Assembly: GCA_017539645.1 (NCBI GenBank)
Contig: JAFYCM010000055.1
Span: 1-64,000 of the forward strand
Direction of reading: 5' to 3'
DNA from: Bacteroidales bacterium
GTDB lineage: Bacteria > Bacteroidota > Bacteroidia > Bacteroidales > Marinilabiliaceae
Length of the DNA: 64,000 nucleotides
Below, piece by piece: positions 52,827 through 61,787 of the stretch. The translations under genes were made by a program, and so were the position numbers. The notes under the pieces were generated by a model, which worked only from the letters and a program-made list of their open reading frames with translations, had not been told where the DNA came from and searched no databases. How positions within the stretch are numbered: position 1 is the stretch's first letter; each line of letters starts with the position of its first letter.

Positions 52827-55800
52827 ATGACTGATACGAGATTTCCCAAGGCGCAAGGACTTTACGACCCTGCTAATGAGCACGATGCGTGCGGCGTGGG
52901 TTTTGTGGCCAACATAAAGGGTGAAAAGACTAACGACATTATTCAACGTGGTTTGCAGGTGAGCATAAATATGACTCACCGTGGTGCCGAAGGTGCCGAC
53001 AACAAGTCGGGCGATGGCGCTGGCATACTTATACAGATGCCGCACGAATTCTTCAAAACGCTTGTACCCGACCTTCCTGAACCTGGCAGATACGCTTCAG
53101 GCTTGATTTTTTTGCCTAAAAACGAATCGGCTTCTGCAAAATGTCAAGAGACTCTTAATCAGATTATTAAGAGCGAAGGTCTGGAGCTCATTGGCTACCG
53201 AGATGTGCCTGTGGATAGCAGTTGCGTTGGCGAAATAGCACTCCGCAACGAACCACGTATCGTGCAAATTTTCGTAAAGGACAAGAGCCACGAGGAGACC
53301 GACAAGCTCGAGCGAAAACTCTACCTCGTGCGCAAACAAGCCGAGAAGAAGGTTCGCAGCTCAAATATTATCGACAAAGAGTCGTACTACATCGTAAGCC
53401 TCTCGGCGCGTACGTTTATATACAAAGGAATGCTCACGCCAATGCAGCTTGGTCAGTACTTCCTCGACCTGAAAGACCCGCGCATGAAATCGGCCATTGC
53501 AGTGGTGCACTCACGTTTCTCCACCAACACCTTCCCAACGTGGGATTTGGCGCAACCTTTCCGCATGTTGGCGCACAATGGCGAGATAAACACCATCCGC
53601 GGCAACCGCCTTTGGATGCAGGCTCGCGAAGGTTTGCTCCAGAGCGACGTCTTTGGTGACGACCTACCCAAGCTCTTCCCTATCATAGAGCCAAACATGA
53701 GCGACTCGGCTTCGCTCGACAACGTGTTCGAATTTCTCGTTCAAACGGGTCGCACTCTGCCTCACGCACTCACGATGATGGTGCCCGAATCGTGGAACTC
53801 GAAGAACCCAATCCCCGACTCGCTCAAGGCATATTACGAATATCACTCAACCATCATGGAGCCATGGGATGGCCCAGCAGCGCTCGTGTTCACCGATGGT
53901 AGATACGTTGGTGGTACGCTCGACCGCAACGGCTTGCGTCCATCACGATACATAATTACAAAGAACGACATGATAGTTATGGGTTCGGAAGTCGGCGTTC
54001 AGTCGTTCGACCCCGAAGAGGTGAAAGCCAAAGGTCGTTTACGCCCTGGTAAACTCTTGCTCGTCGACACACAACTCGGCACCATAATACCCGACGAAGA
54101 GGTGAAAGCACAACTCGCTCGTACGCATCCATACGAAAACTGGTTGAAGGCTAACCGCTTTAGTCTTAGCGATATAAATACGGAACTCAAACTTCCCGAC
54201 ACGGGCATGGGCGATAAGTACGAGATGTACAAAAAAGTCTTTGGCTACAACAAAGAGGATTTCAACATCATCATTGCGCCAATGGCCAACACGGGCAACG
54301 AGCCATCGAGTTCAATGGGTAACGACACGCCAATAGCTGCATTCTCTGACAAACCGCAAAATTTCTATCAGTATTTCCGTCAGACGTTTGCCCAAGTCAC
54401 AAACCCGCCTATCGACTCCATTCGCGAAGGCCTCGTGATGTCGCTAACGCACTATATTGGTTCTATTCAAGGTAACCTACTTGCCGAAGAGCCGCTGCAG
54501 TGCCGCACAATGAAATTCGAAAGTCCTATAGTTACAAATACCGACCTTGCTAAGCTGAAAGACAATCAACTGAAGACCTTCACTCACGTAACTATACCGA
54601 TGCTTTTCCCCGTTGGTTCGGGCGGCATAGGCTTGCAGAACGCTCTCAAATCGATGTGCAAAGCAGCCGAAGATGCTGTAGACTCGCAGAAAAACTTCAT
54701 CATACTCAGCGACCGCGATGTTTCGGCCGACATGATGGCAGTGCCTTCGTTGCTCGCTGTGGCTACAATTCACCACCACCTCATCCGCGCCAAGAAACGT
54801 ATGCAGGTAGGACTTATAGTAGAGACGGGCGATGCTCGCGAAGTGATGCATTTCGCACTATTGCTTGGCTATGGTGCAAGTATCATAAATCCTTATATGT
54901 GCTTTGCCTCGATCCAACAGATGGTGAAGGAGGGCAAAATAACTACCGACTACGTAACAGCACGCGACAACTACATACACGCCGTAGACAAAGGCCTGCT
55001 CAAGGTGATGTCGAAGATGGGTATATCTACATTGCTAAGCTACCACGGCGCGCAGCAGTTCGAGGCTATTGGCATCTCCGAAGAGGTCATAAATACGAGT
55101 TTCGTAGGCACACCATCGAAAATTGGCGGCGTTGGCTTCGACATAATAGCTAAAGAGACCGAACTCTTCCACAAACGCGCATTCGAGCCTAAAGAGCTAA
55201 GCGCCAACGAAGTATTCGACGTCGATGGCCGTTATTCTTATCGTAAGTATGGCGAAAAACATGGCTGGAATCCCGAGACAATTGCTCTTCTTCAATGGGC
55301 AACCTCGCAAAACGACTACGAGAAGTTCAAAGAGTTCAGCCGCCGTGTAAACGAAGACAACCGCACACCGCTCTTCATACGCGGATTCTTGAAACTGAAA
55401 GATGGCATAGCTATAGATATAAACGAAGTTGAGTCGGAAGAGTCCATCATGAAACGCTTCGTAACAGGCGCAATGTCTTATGGCTCAATAAGCAAGGAGG
55501 CGCACGAAGCTTTAGCGCTTGCCATGAACTCCATTGGCGGACGAAGCAACACCGGCGAAGGTGGCGAAGATGCTGAGCGCTTCAAGAGTCCGGCGCGCAG
55601 CTCTATCAAGCAGATTGCTTCGGGTCGTTTTGGCGTAACGAATAATTACCTCGTCAATGCCGACGAGCTTCAGATAAAGATTGCGCAAGGCGCAAAACCG
55701 GGCGAAGGCGGCCAGTTGCCAGGCTTCAAGGTGAACAAAATCATCGCCAAGCTGCGTAACTCAACGCCAGGCATCACACTCATTTCGCCTCCACCTCATC

Positions 55801-57362
55801 ACGATATATATTCTATCGAGGACCTCAAGCAGCTCATTTTCGACCTCAAATGCACCAACCCACGTGCCAAAATCAGCGTGAAACTTGTATCGGAGAGTGG
55901 AGTGGGCACTATTGCCGCTGGTGTAGCTAAAGCCAAAGCCGACTTGATAGTTATCTCTGGCTGCGAAGGTGGTACGGGAGCAAGTCCGGCATCGTCAATC
56001 AAGCACGCTGGCTTGCCTCTCGAAATTGGTTTGGCCGAGGCTCAGCAGACGTTGGTTATGAACAACTTGCGCGGTCGTGTTAAACTTCAAACCGATGGTC
56101 AGCTAAAGACAGGTCTCGATGTAGTAAAGATGGCTTGCCTTGGTGCCGAAGAATTCGGTTTTGCTACGGCAGCACTAATCTCGCTCGGCTGTGTTATGAT
56201 GCGCAAATGTCACCTAAACACATGTCCAGCAGGCATTGCTACGCAAGACGAACAGCTCCGCAAACGCTTCATAGGTAAGTATGAAAATGTTGTGAACCTC
56301 TTCCGCTTCATAGCTCGCGAAGCGCGTGAAATAATGGCATCCATTGGCGTTCGTTCGCTCAACGACCTTGTTGGTCGCACCGACCTCCTCGAGCAAGACC
56401 ACACCGTGGGCAACTGGAAGACTCAAGGCATAGATATGAGCCGCATACTCTATTTCCCAGAAGGTGGCAAGCGCTTCTCTATATACAACACTATGGAGCA
56501 GAAGCACGAGATTGAAGGCGTTATGGATTACGATCTCATAAAACTCTCAGAACCAGCGCTCAGCGGCAAACAACGCGTTTGGATTTCGCGCGACATAAAT
56601 AACGTCGACCGCACCGTAGGCGCAATGCTTTCGGGCGAAATATCTAAACTCTACGGCGAAGATGGCCTCCCCGACGACACCATTCAAGCTACATTCTTCG
56701 GCTCGGCAGGTCAGAGCTTCGGCGCATTCCTGACGCATGGCGTAACATTCCGCCTCGAAGGCGAGTCGAACGACTACCTCGGCAAAGGCCTTTCGGGTGG
56801 TACCATCGTGGTTGTGCCGCCTATCGGTAGCAAGTTCGTGCCAGAGAAAAACATAATTATTGGTAACACGGTGCTCTACGGTGCTACGAAAGGTTTCGTA
56901 AGTATTCGTGGTGTGGCAGGCGAACGCTTCGCTGTGCGCAACTCAGGTGCGACGGCCGTTGTAGAAGGCGTTGGCGACCACTGCTGCGAGTATATGACTG
57001 GCGGACGTGTGGTAGTTATCGGCAAGACAGGACGCAACTTCGCGGCTGGTATGTCGGGCGGTATTGCATACGTACTCGATGTCGACGGCGATTTCGACTA
57101 CTACTGCAACAAGAGCCTTGTGGAACTCAGTCCAGTAGAGAATAAAGATGACATTTTGGAATTGCAAAGTATTCTGAATAAGCACCTTATGTATACCAAC
57201 AGTGCCAATGCGCGTAACATTCTCGTCAACTGGCAGAAATACGTACACAAATTCGTGAAAGTGATTCCGTTCGAATATAAGAAGGTGCTCGAGGAGGAGA
57301 AACTTCGCGAATTGGAACGTAAGATTAGCGAAACTGGCGAAGCACTTCATATCAACGAGTAA
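52827..57362 (+). CDS. gltB: Glutamate synthase, large subunit
   Basis: At 1511 aa it is full length. The N-terminal class-II glutamine amidotransferase domain has EHDACGVGF; Cys22 would become the N-terminal nucleophile after removal of a 21-residue propeptide. A central domain follows, then the FMN-binding synthase domain with the [3Fe-4S] cysteines (MRKCHLNTCPAG) and ISGCEGGTGASPASSIKHAG. A C-terminal GXGXG beta-helix ends the protein (GLSGGTIVVVPP; GMSGGIAYVLDVDG). It transfers the glutamine amide to 2-oxoglutarate to make two glutamates. gltD follows 31 bp downstream and encodes the electron-donating subunit. Confidence 0.97.
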   Translation: MTDTRFPKAQGLYDPANEHDACGVGFVANIKGEKTNDIIQRGLQVSINMTHRGAEGADNKSGDGAGILIQMPHEFFKTLVPDLPEPGRYASGLIFLPKNESASAKCQETLNQIIKSEGLELIGYRDVPVDSSCVGEIALRNEPRIVQIFVKDKSHEETDKLERKLYLVRKQAEKKVRSSNIIDKESYYIVSLSARTFIYKGMLTPMQLGQYFLDLKDPRMKSAIAVVHSRFSTNTFPTWDLAQPFRMLAHNGEINTIRGNRLWMQAREGLLQSDVFGDDLPKLFPIIEPNMSDSASLDNVFEFLVQTGRTLPHALTMMVPESWNSKNPIPDSLKAYYEYHSTIMEPWDGPAALVFTDGRYVGGTLDRNGLRPSRYIITKNDMIVMGSEVGVQSFDPEEVKAKGRLRPGKLLLVDTQLGTIIPDEEVKAQLARTHPYENWLKANRFSLSDINTELKLPDTGMGDKYEMYKKVFGYNKEDFNIIIAPMANTGNEPSSSMGNDTPIAAFSDKPQNFYQYFRQTFAQVTNPPIDSIREGLVMSLTHYIGSIQGNLLAEEPLQCRTMKFESPIVTNTDLAKLKDNQLKTFTHVTIPMLFPVGSGGIGLQNALKSMCKAAEDAVDSQKNFIILSDRDVSADMMAVPSLLAVATIHHHLIRAKKRMQVGLIVETGDAREVMHFALLLGYGASIINPYMCFASIQQMVKEGKITTDYVTARDNYIHAVDKGLLKVMSKMGISTLLSYHGAQQFEAIGISEEVINTSFVGTPSKIGGVGFDIIAKETELFHKRAFEPKELSANEVFDVDGRYSYRKYGEKHGWNPETIALLQWATSQNDYEKFKEFSRRVNEDNRTPLFIRGFLKLKDGIAIDINEVESEESIMKRFVTGAMSYGSISKEAHEALALAMNSIGGRSNTGEGGEDAERFKSPARSSIKQIASGRFGVTNNYLVNADELQIKIAQGAKPGEGGQLPGFKVNKIIAKLRNSTPGITLISPPPHHDIYSIEDLKQLIFDLKCTNPRAKISVKLVSESGVGTIAAGVAKAKADLIVISGCEGGTGASPASSIKHAGLPLEIGLAEAQQTLVMNNLRGRVKLQTDGQLKTGLDVVKMACLGAEEFGFATAALISLGCVMMRKCHLNTCPAGIATQDEQLRKRFIGKYENVVNLFRFIAREAREIMASIGVRSLNDLVGRTDLLEQDHTVGNWKTQGIDMSRILYFPEGGKRFSIYNTMEQKHEIEGVMDYDLIKLSEPALSGKQRVWISRDINNVDRTVGAMLSGEISKLYGEDGLPDDTIQATFFGSAGQSFGAFLTHGVTFRLEGESNDYLGKGLSGGTIVVVPPIGSKFVPEKNIIIGNTVLYGATKGFVSIRGVAGERFAVRNSGATAVVEGVGDHCCEYMTGGRVVVIGKTGRNFAAGMSGGIAYVLDVDGDFDYYCNKSLVELSPVENKDDILELQSILNKHLMYTNSANARNILVNWQKYVHKFVKVIPFEYKKVLEEEKLRELERKISETGEALHINE

Positions 57363-57393
57363 GTAATAACAACAAAAAATAAAGAATAATATC

Positions 57394-58821
57394 ATGGCAG
57401 ATCCAAGAGGATTTATGAAGGTAGACCGCAAAGAAAGCGGCTACCGACCACTTGCCGAGCGTGTGGAAGACTACAGCGAAGTAGAACAAACGCTCAACGA
57501 TACCGACCGCCAACTTCAGGCTTCGCGCTGTATGGACTGCGGAGTGCCATTTTGCCATTGGGCTTGTCCGCTTGGCAACAAAACTCCAGAGTGGCAAGAT
57601 GCGGCCTTTCGCGGCAACTGGGAAGAAGCCTACAACATACTACACTCTACGAGCAATTTCCCTGAGTTCACCGGTCGCATCTGTCCGGCTCTTTGCGAAA
57701 AATCGTGCGTGCTTGCTATTCATAATCAAGCCGTTACTATTCGTGAAAACGAATGCTCTGTTGCCGAACATGCTTTCAACCTCGGCATTGTCAAGCCGCA
57801 CATTCCTGTCGCTCGCTCGGGCAAGAAAGTGGCTGTGGTAGGTAGCGGGCCGTCGGGACTTGCAGCCGCCGACATCTTGAACCAAGCGGGCCACACGGTC
57901 ACCGTCTTCGAGAAGAGCAATGCTGTTGGTGGTCTGCTGCGCTTTGGCATCCCAGATTTCAAACTCTCCAAGAAGGTCATCGACCGCCGCATAGCTATAC
58001 TTACAGCTGAGGGCATCATCTTCAAGACGAATGCCGAAGTGGGCGTAAACCCTAAACTCGATAAGCTCAAGAAAGATTTCGATGCCATAGTTATATGTAT
58101 TGGTGCTGGCCAGCCTCGCGACTTGAAGGTTGAAGGTCGCGAGCTCAAAGGTGTGCACTTCGCCCTCGAATTCCTTCAGCAGCAAAACCACGTCAATCGC
58201 GGCGATGATGTTAAGGATAAAGACCTCATCACGGCTACGGGCAAACACGTGCTCGTCATCGGTGGTGGCGACACGGGTTCCGATTGCGTAGGTACGAGCA
58301 ACCGCCAGAAGGCAAGTAATATTATGCAAATAGAGATTATGCCTAAACCTCCCGTCGATCGCGCGCCAGGCAATCCTTGGCCCTATTGGCCTATGGTGCT
58401 CAAGACCACATCGAGCCACAAGGAGGGGTGCGACCGTCGTTGGAGCCTAAGCACTAAGCGCTTCATCGGCGACGAGAAAGGCAACGTAAAAAAGGCCGAA
58501 CTCGTTGAAGTTGAATGGGTAAAGGACGAAGCTACGGGACGTATGCAGATGAAAGAGAAAGAGGGCTCGGCATTCCAAATCGACGTAGAATTGGTATTGC
58601 TATGTATGGGTTTTCTCTCGCCTGTTCACGAAGGCCTCGTCAACGACCTTGGCGTGGAACTCGACCAACGCGGCAACATCAAAGTTGATGCTCACGGCGC
58701 CACGAGCGTTCCAGGCATCTTTGCTGCTGGCGATGCTGCTACTGGTGCAAGCCTCGTCGTTCGTGCCATTGCTCGCGGACGCGAAACGGCTATGGGCGTG
58801 ATAGAATACCTAAAAGCATAA
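57394..58821 (+). CDS. gltD: Glutamate synthase, small (beta) subunit
   Basis: N-terminal iron-sulphur cysteines (RCMDCGVPFCHWACPLGN; GRICPALCEKSCVLAI) are followed by an FAD-binding motif (GSGPSGLAAADIL) and an NADPH-binding motif (VIGGGDTGSDCVGTSN), with SVPGIFAAGDAATGASLVVRAI near the C-terminus. At 475 aa it is normal for GltD. It passes electrons from NADPH to the large subunit. It closes a two-gene operon with a terminator downstream. The repeat array of an unrelated ATPase gene begins about 20 bp after that terminator. Confidence 0.97.
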   Translation: MADPRGFMKVDRKESGYRPLAERVEDYSEVEQTLNDTDRQLQASRCMDCGVPFCHWACPLGNKTPEWQDAAFRGNWEEAYNILHSTSNFPEFTGRICPALCEKSCVLAIHNQAVTIRENECSVAEHAFNLGIVKPHIPVARSGKKVAVVGSGPSGLAAADILNQAGHTVTVFEKSNAVGGLLRFGIPDFKLSKKVIDRRIAILTAEGIIFKTNAEVGVNPKLDKLKKDFDAIVICIGAGQPRDLKVEGRELKGVHFALEFLQQQNHVNRGDDVKDKDLITATGKHVLVIGGGDTGSDCVGTSNRQKASNIMQIEIMPKPPVDRAPGNPWPYWPMVLKTTSSHKEGCDRRWSLSTKRFIGDEKGNVKKAELVEVEWVKDEATGRMQMKEKEGSAFQIDVELVLLCMGFLSPVHEGLVNDLGVELDQRGNIKVDAHGATSVPGIFAAGDAATGASLVVRAIARGRETAMGVIEYLKA

Positions 58822-58845
58822 CCTAACCACCAAATACACTTTCAG

Positions 58846-58883
58846 CCGATGCGTCGTGTAGAAATACATACGCATCGGTTTTC
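58846..58883 (+). terminator. Terminator of gltBD
   Basis: CCGATGCGT / ACGCATCGG stem with a ~15-nt loop, followed by TTTTC, 25 bp after the gltD stop. Confidence 0.7.
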
Positions 58884-58903
58884 TATATATACACACGCAA
58901 AAT

Positions 58904-58986
58904 CTCCCTCAATAAGGGAGATTTTTATCGATATTTTCCCTCAATGAGGGAGATTTTTATTAGATATAAGCACTCAATGAGGGAGA
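58904..58986 (+). repeat. Three ~32-bp direct repeats with internal palindromes, upstream of the second DUF4143-type ATPase gene
   Basis: Units begin at about 58905, 58937 and 58970 (spacing 32 and 33 bp). Each centres on a palindrome: CTCCCT-CAATA-AGGGAG, then TCCCTC-AAT-GAGGGA, then a shorter CTC-AAT-GAG. AGATTTTTAT follows the first two; the third runs into AGATTATG just before the -7 box. The sequence is unrelated to the 33-bp repeat at 17417-17502, but copy number, spacing and position are the same. Confidence 0.85.
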
Positions 58987-58992
58987 TTATGT

Positions 58993-59000
58993 TATTTTTG
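58993..59000 (+). promoter_or_regulatory. -7 box of the second DUF4143-type ATPase gene
   Basis: TATTTTTG followed by CATCA. It lies just after the third repeat and shares TTTGCATCA with the promoter at 17503-17510. The ATG is 17 bp further on. Confidence 0.6.
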
Positions 59001-59017
59001 CATCAAAAAAATGCGCC

Positions 59018-60190
59018 ATGATCGACAATAGTTTATATGAATATATGCATATCTTGCTGAAAGACACACCATTGTCATTCCATAGATATATATACGATAA
59101 GATTTCGTGGGATAGCCGATTAATAGGAATCGTTGGGCCACGCGGTATAGGCAAGTCGACTATGATTTTGCAACATATATCCGAACATAGCGAAGAGCAC
59201 AATCTTTTTGTGATGGCGGATAATATGTACTTTGCAAATCACACTTTGTATGAATTGGCAGACGAATTCGTGAAAGATGGTGGCACACATCTGTATATAG
59301 ACGAGGTGCACAAATACAAAGGTTGGGCTCGCGAACTAAAGCAGATTTACGACACGCATCGTGACCTAAAAGTCACATTTACAGGTTCTTCTGTACTCGA
59401 CATTTTTAGTGGTGAAGCCGATTTGAGTCGTCGTGCTCTGTTTTATACTATGCAAGGGCTCTCGTTTCGCGAATATTTGCTTCTTTTTCACGGAATTGGC
59501 ACTGGTGTTTTTTCGCTTGAAGAGATTATTGCACAAAAGGCATCGATTCCGGATGTTGCACATCCACTGCCCCTTTTTAGACAATATTTGGCAACTGGCT
59601 ACTATCCTTTTAGCAACGAAGAAGGATTCAGCATGCGCATTGAGCAAATTGTAAGGCAGACCATCGAGAACGATATACCACAATATGCCGACATGAAAGC
59701 CTCAACTGCACGAAAACTCAAACATTTGTTAGCCATTGTGTCGCAATTAGTTCCATTCAAACCTAATGCCGACAACCTATCGCGCGAGATTAGTGTTAGC
59801 AAAAACAACATCGCGGAGTATTTTATATACTTAGAAAAAGCTGGCATGATAGGACAACTGCGCGATGACACTGGAGGCATACGCAACTTAGGCAAAATAG
59901 AGAAGGTATATATAGACAACACAAACCTAATGAACGTGCTTTCGTCTGGTAAGGCTGATATAGGCAATATTCGCGAGACATTTTTCTACAATCAGATGCG
60001 TGTAAATAATGATGTTCTTTCGTCGCGCGTGTCGGACTTCTGCATCAATCAGTACACATTCGAAATTGGCGGCAGAAAGAAAGGTCAGAAACAAATCGAA
60101 AACGTTTCCAATGGAATTGTTGTCCGCGACGACATCGAATTTGGACATGCTAACATAGTGCCGCTGTGGGCTTTCGGCCTTAACTATTAA
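59018..60190 (+). CDS. AAA-type ATPase of the DUF4143 group, 390 aa
   Basis: Walker A is GPRGIGKS (residues 40-47) and Walker B is LYIDEVHKY (Asp95-Glu96), followed by the sensor-like TFTGSSVLDIFSGEADLSRR. The C-terminal domain ends ...QYTFEIGGRKKGQKQIE and VPLWAFGLNY, a form typical of a DUF4143 subgroup; the D-x-E-x-K nuclease-like core seen in the first ATPase is not clear here, so the C-terminal fold may be degenerate. There is no signal peptide. It is only distantly similar to the ATPase at 17533-18870, so the two are not recent duplicates. It has its own three-repeat promoter and stands alone between gltBD and a regulator gene. The role of this group is unsettled. Confidence 0.83.
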   Translation: MIDNSLYEYMHILLKDTPLSFHRYIYDKISWDSRLIGIVGPRGIGKSTMILQHISEHSEEHNLFVMADNMYFANHTLYELADEFVKDGGTHLYIDEVHKYKGWARELKQIYDTHRDLKVTFTGSSVLDIFSGEADLSRRALFYTMQGLSFREYLLLFHGIGTGVFSLEEIIAQKASIPDVAHPLPLFRQYLATGYYPFSNEEGFSMRIEQIVRQTIENDIPQYADMKASTARKLKHLLAIVSQLVPFKPNADNLSREISVSKNNIAEYFIYLEKAGMIGQLRDDTGGIRNLGKIEKVYIDNTNLMNVLSSGKADIGNIRETFFYNQMRVNNDVLSSRVSDFCINQYTFEIGGRKKGQKQIENVSNGIVVRDDIEFGHANIVPLWAFGLNY

Positions 60191-60260
60191 CTATGGCGTC
60201 ATAGTTTTACGCCGTGCTTATACATAGAAAAAATTTCACACTTCGCATATAATCTGTGAT

Positions 60261-60282
60261 TTTGTAATTATATGTACTTTTA
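60261..60282 (+). promoter_or_regulatory. Promoter of the TPR/LuxR regulator gene
   Basis: TTTG (60261-60264) and TACTTTTA (60275-60282); the last base departs from consensus and spacing is short. The leader is about 25 nt. Confidence 0.4.
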
Positions 60283-60309
60283 CACGTCTCAAAAAACATT
60301 TAAGTATTT

Positions 60310-61704
60310 ATGCGCATTGCACTGACGGCCATATTGTTATTGATATATTCAAGTTGCATTTCTGCTGCCGACAATGACTATACAAAACTCTTTGCCCAAT
60401 ATGAGCAATGCTATGAAGCGCAAGACTACGTAGGCTCGGTGCAATTTCTCGAAAAGGCTCGAGCTATCATTCCCGAAGATTCCATCAATTGGTTTGCTGA
60501 TACATATAACGGACTAACATTTGCCTATTGGCGCTTGTGAAACTACACGAAAGCCATCGACTTTGGCAAACGCGCCCTCGAACTCGACCGACAAATTGGC
60601 GATTCGGCTAACATCTCGCGCTCGTTGGCTTTGTTGGCTGCCATATTTACGCACCAACGTCTCTACTCCGATGCCGAACATTACATGCGCAGCGCCATAA
60701 CTATGGTGCCTGCCGACAACGACATGATGCTCTCGATGAGGTTGTCGACTCTCGGAGAGATTCTCAACGTGCAGAAGCGCACCGACGAAGCCATAGATGC
60801 CATAAGTAGAGCATACATACTCGATACCACTGCTCATCGCGACTACAAAGCTGCCATTCGCCTATCGCAACTCGGCTCGTCATACCTACAGAAAGGCGAT
60901 AACGTACGCGCACAATCTTTGCTCAGCGAGGCTCAACGCCAGCTGGAAATGCAAGAAAATTTTGCAAGCCAATGCATCAACCTTGTGGCTCTCGCTAAAG
61001 CTCATGTTGGTTTGGGCAACGATGCAAAAGCCGCCGAATACGCCGAACGATGTATACATTTATGCGACAGCCTCTCGCAGCGCAAGACCAAACTCGATGC
61101 GCTCCGTACGCTTGCCAAAATACAAAGCAACGCTCAGCTCTTCGAACAAGCCCTGACGCTCAGCGATTCGCTATATACAGAGCAGATACAGAAGCAGATA
61201 GCCGAGTTTGAAGTTCAATACGCCACCGCCGAGAAGGAGAAAGAAAACGCACAACTCCAATTGACCATTCGCAATCAGCGACACATGATTATAATTTTTT
61301 TCATCGTGTTGGCGGCACTCATCATTAGTGGCATATTAATATTGATAATCAAGCGGATGCACCGTAGCATAGCGCACACCGAGACGATGGCGCGCGAGGT
61401 TTTCTTCTCGAAGTCCGAATTCACTGCCGCACCTCAAATTTCTGCGGATATTCCTCTTGATATGGGTATAAATACCCTCCCCTCACAGGCAGACGACGAC
61501 GCACAACTATCGAAACGCGAGATTGAAATTGTGCTCGCCTGCTGCCAAGGCAAACTAAGCAAAGAGATTGCCGACGAGCTTGGCATAAGTAAGCGCACCG
61601 TAGACAACCACAAAGCGACTATCTATCGCAAAACGGGCGTTTGCAACAACGCCGAACTAATTCTTTGGGCTGCAAAGCACAAGATGTTCAAGATAGGTAA
61701 TTGA
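60310..61704 (+). pseudogene. TPR/LuxR-type membrane regulator interrupted by one in-frame TGA
   Basis: Codons 1-76 (signal peptide MRIALTAILLLIYSSCISAA, then TPR-like helices) are followed by TGA at 60538-60540. The same frame then continues without interruption to a normal stop. Across the stop the sequence reads AYWRL-stop-NYTKAIDFGKRAL, where a TPR glycine is expected (RLGNYTKAI); a single G-to-T change in GGA gives TGA. Downstream are more TPRs, a membrane helix (IIIFFIVLAALIISGILILII, split here by position only) and a LuxR-type HTH (LSKREIEIVLACCQGKLSKEIADEL; ISKRTVDNHKATIY). The layout suggests a membrane-linked sensor and transcription factor. Restarting at the TTG after the stop is unlikely. 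It may be a fresh nonsense mutation, a sequencing error or a UGA read through. Confidence 0.75.
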
Positions 61705-61735
61705 TCGCTACCCACATAAGTGTGTATACATAAAG

Positions 61736-61764
61736 AAAAGACCGCCCATCAAGAGCGGTCTTTT
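61736..61764. terminator. Bidirectional terminator after the regulator gene
   Basis: AAAAGACCGC / GCGGTCTTTT is a perfect 10-bp stem with a 9-nt loop, flanked by A- and T-runs. It serves the regulator gene and the convergent peptidase gene. Confidence 0.88.
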
Positions 61765-61787
61765 CACGTTGTATAAGAAACTCAATC

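Noticed and set aside
60625..61704. TTG start for a shorter regulator
   Set aside because: The frame is continuous with the upstream half apart from one TGA, and the TTG has no ribosome-binding context.
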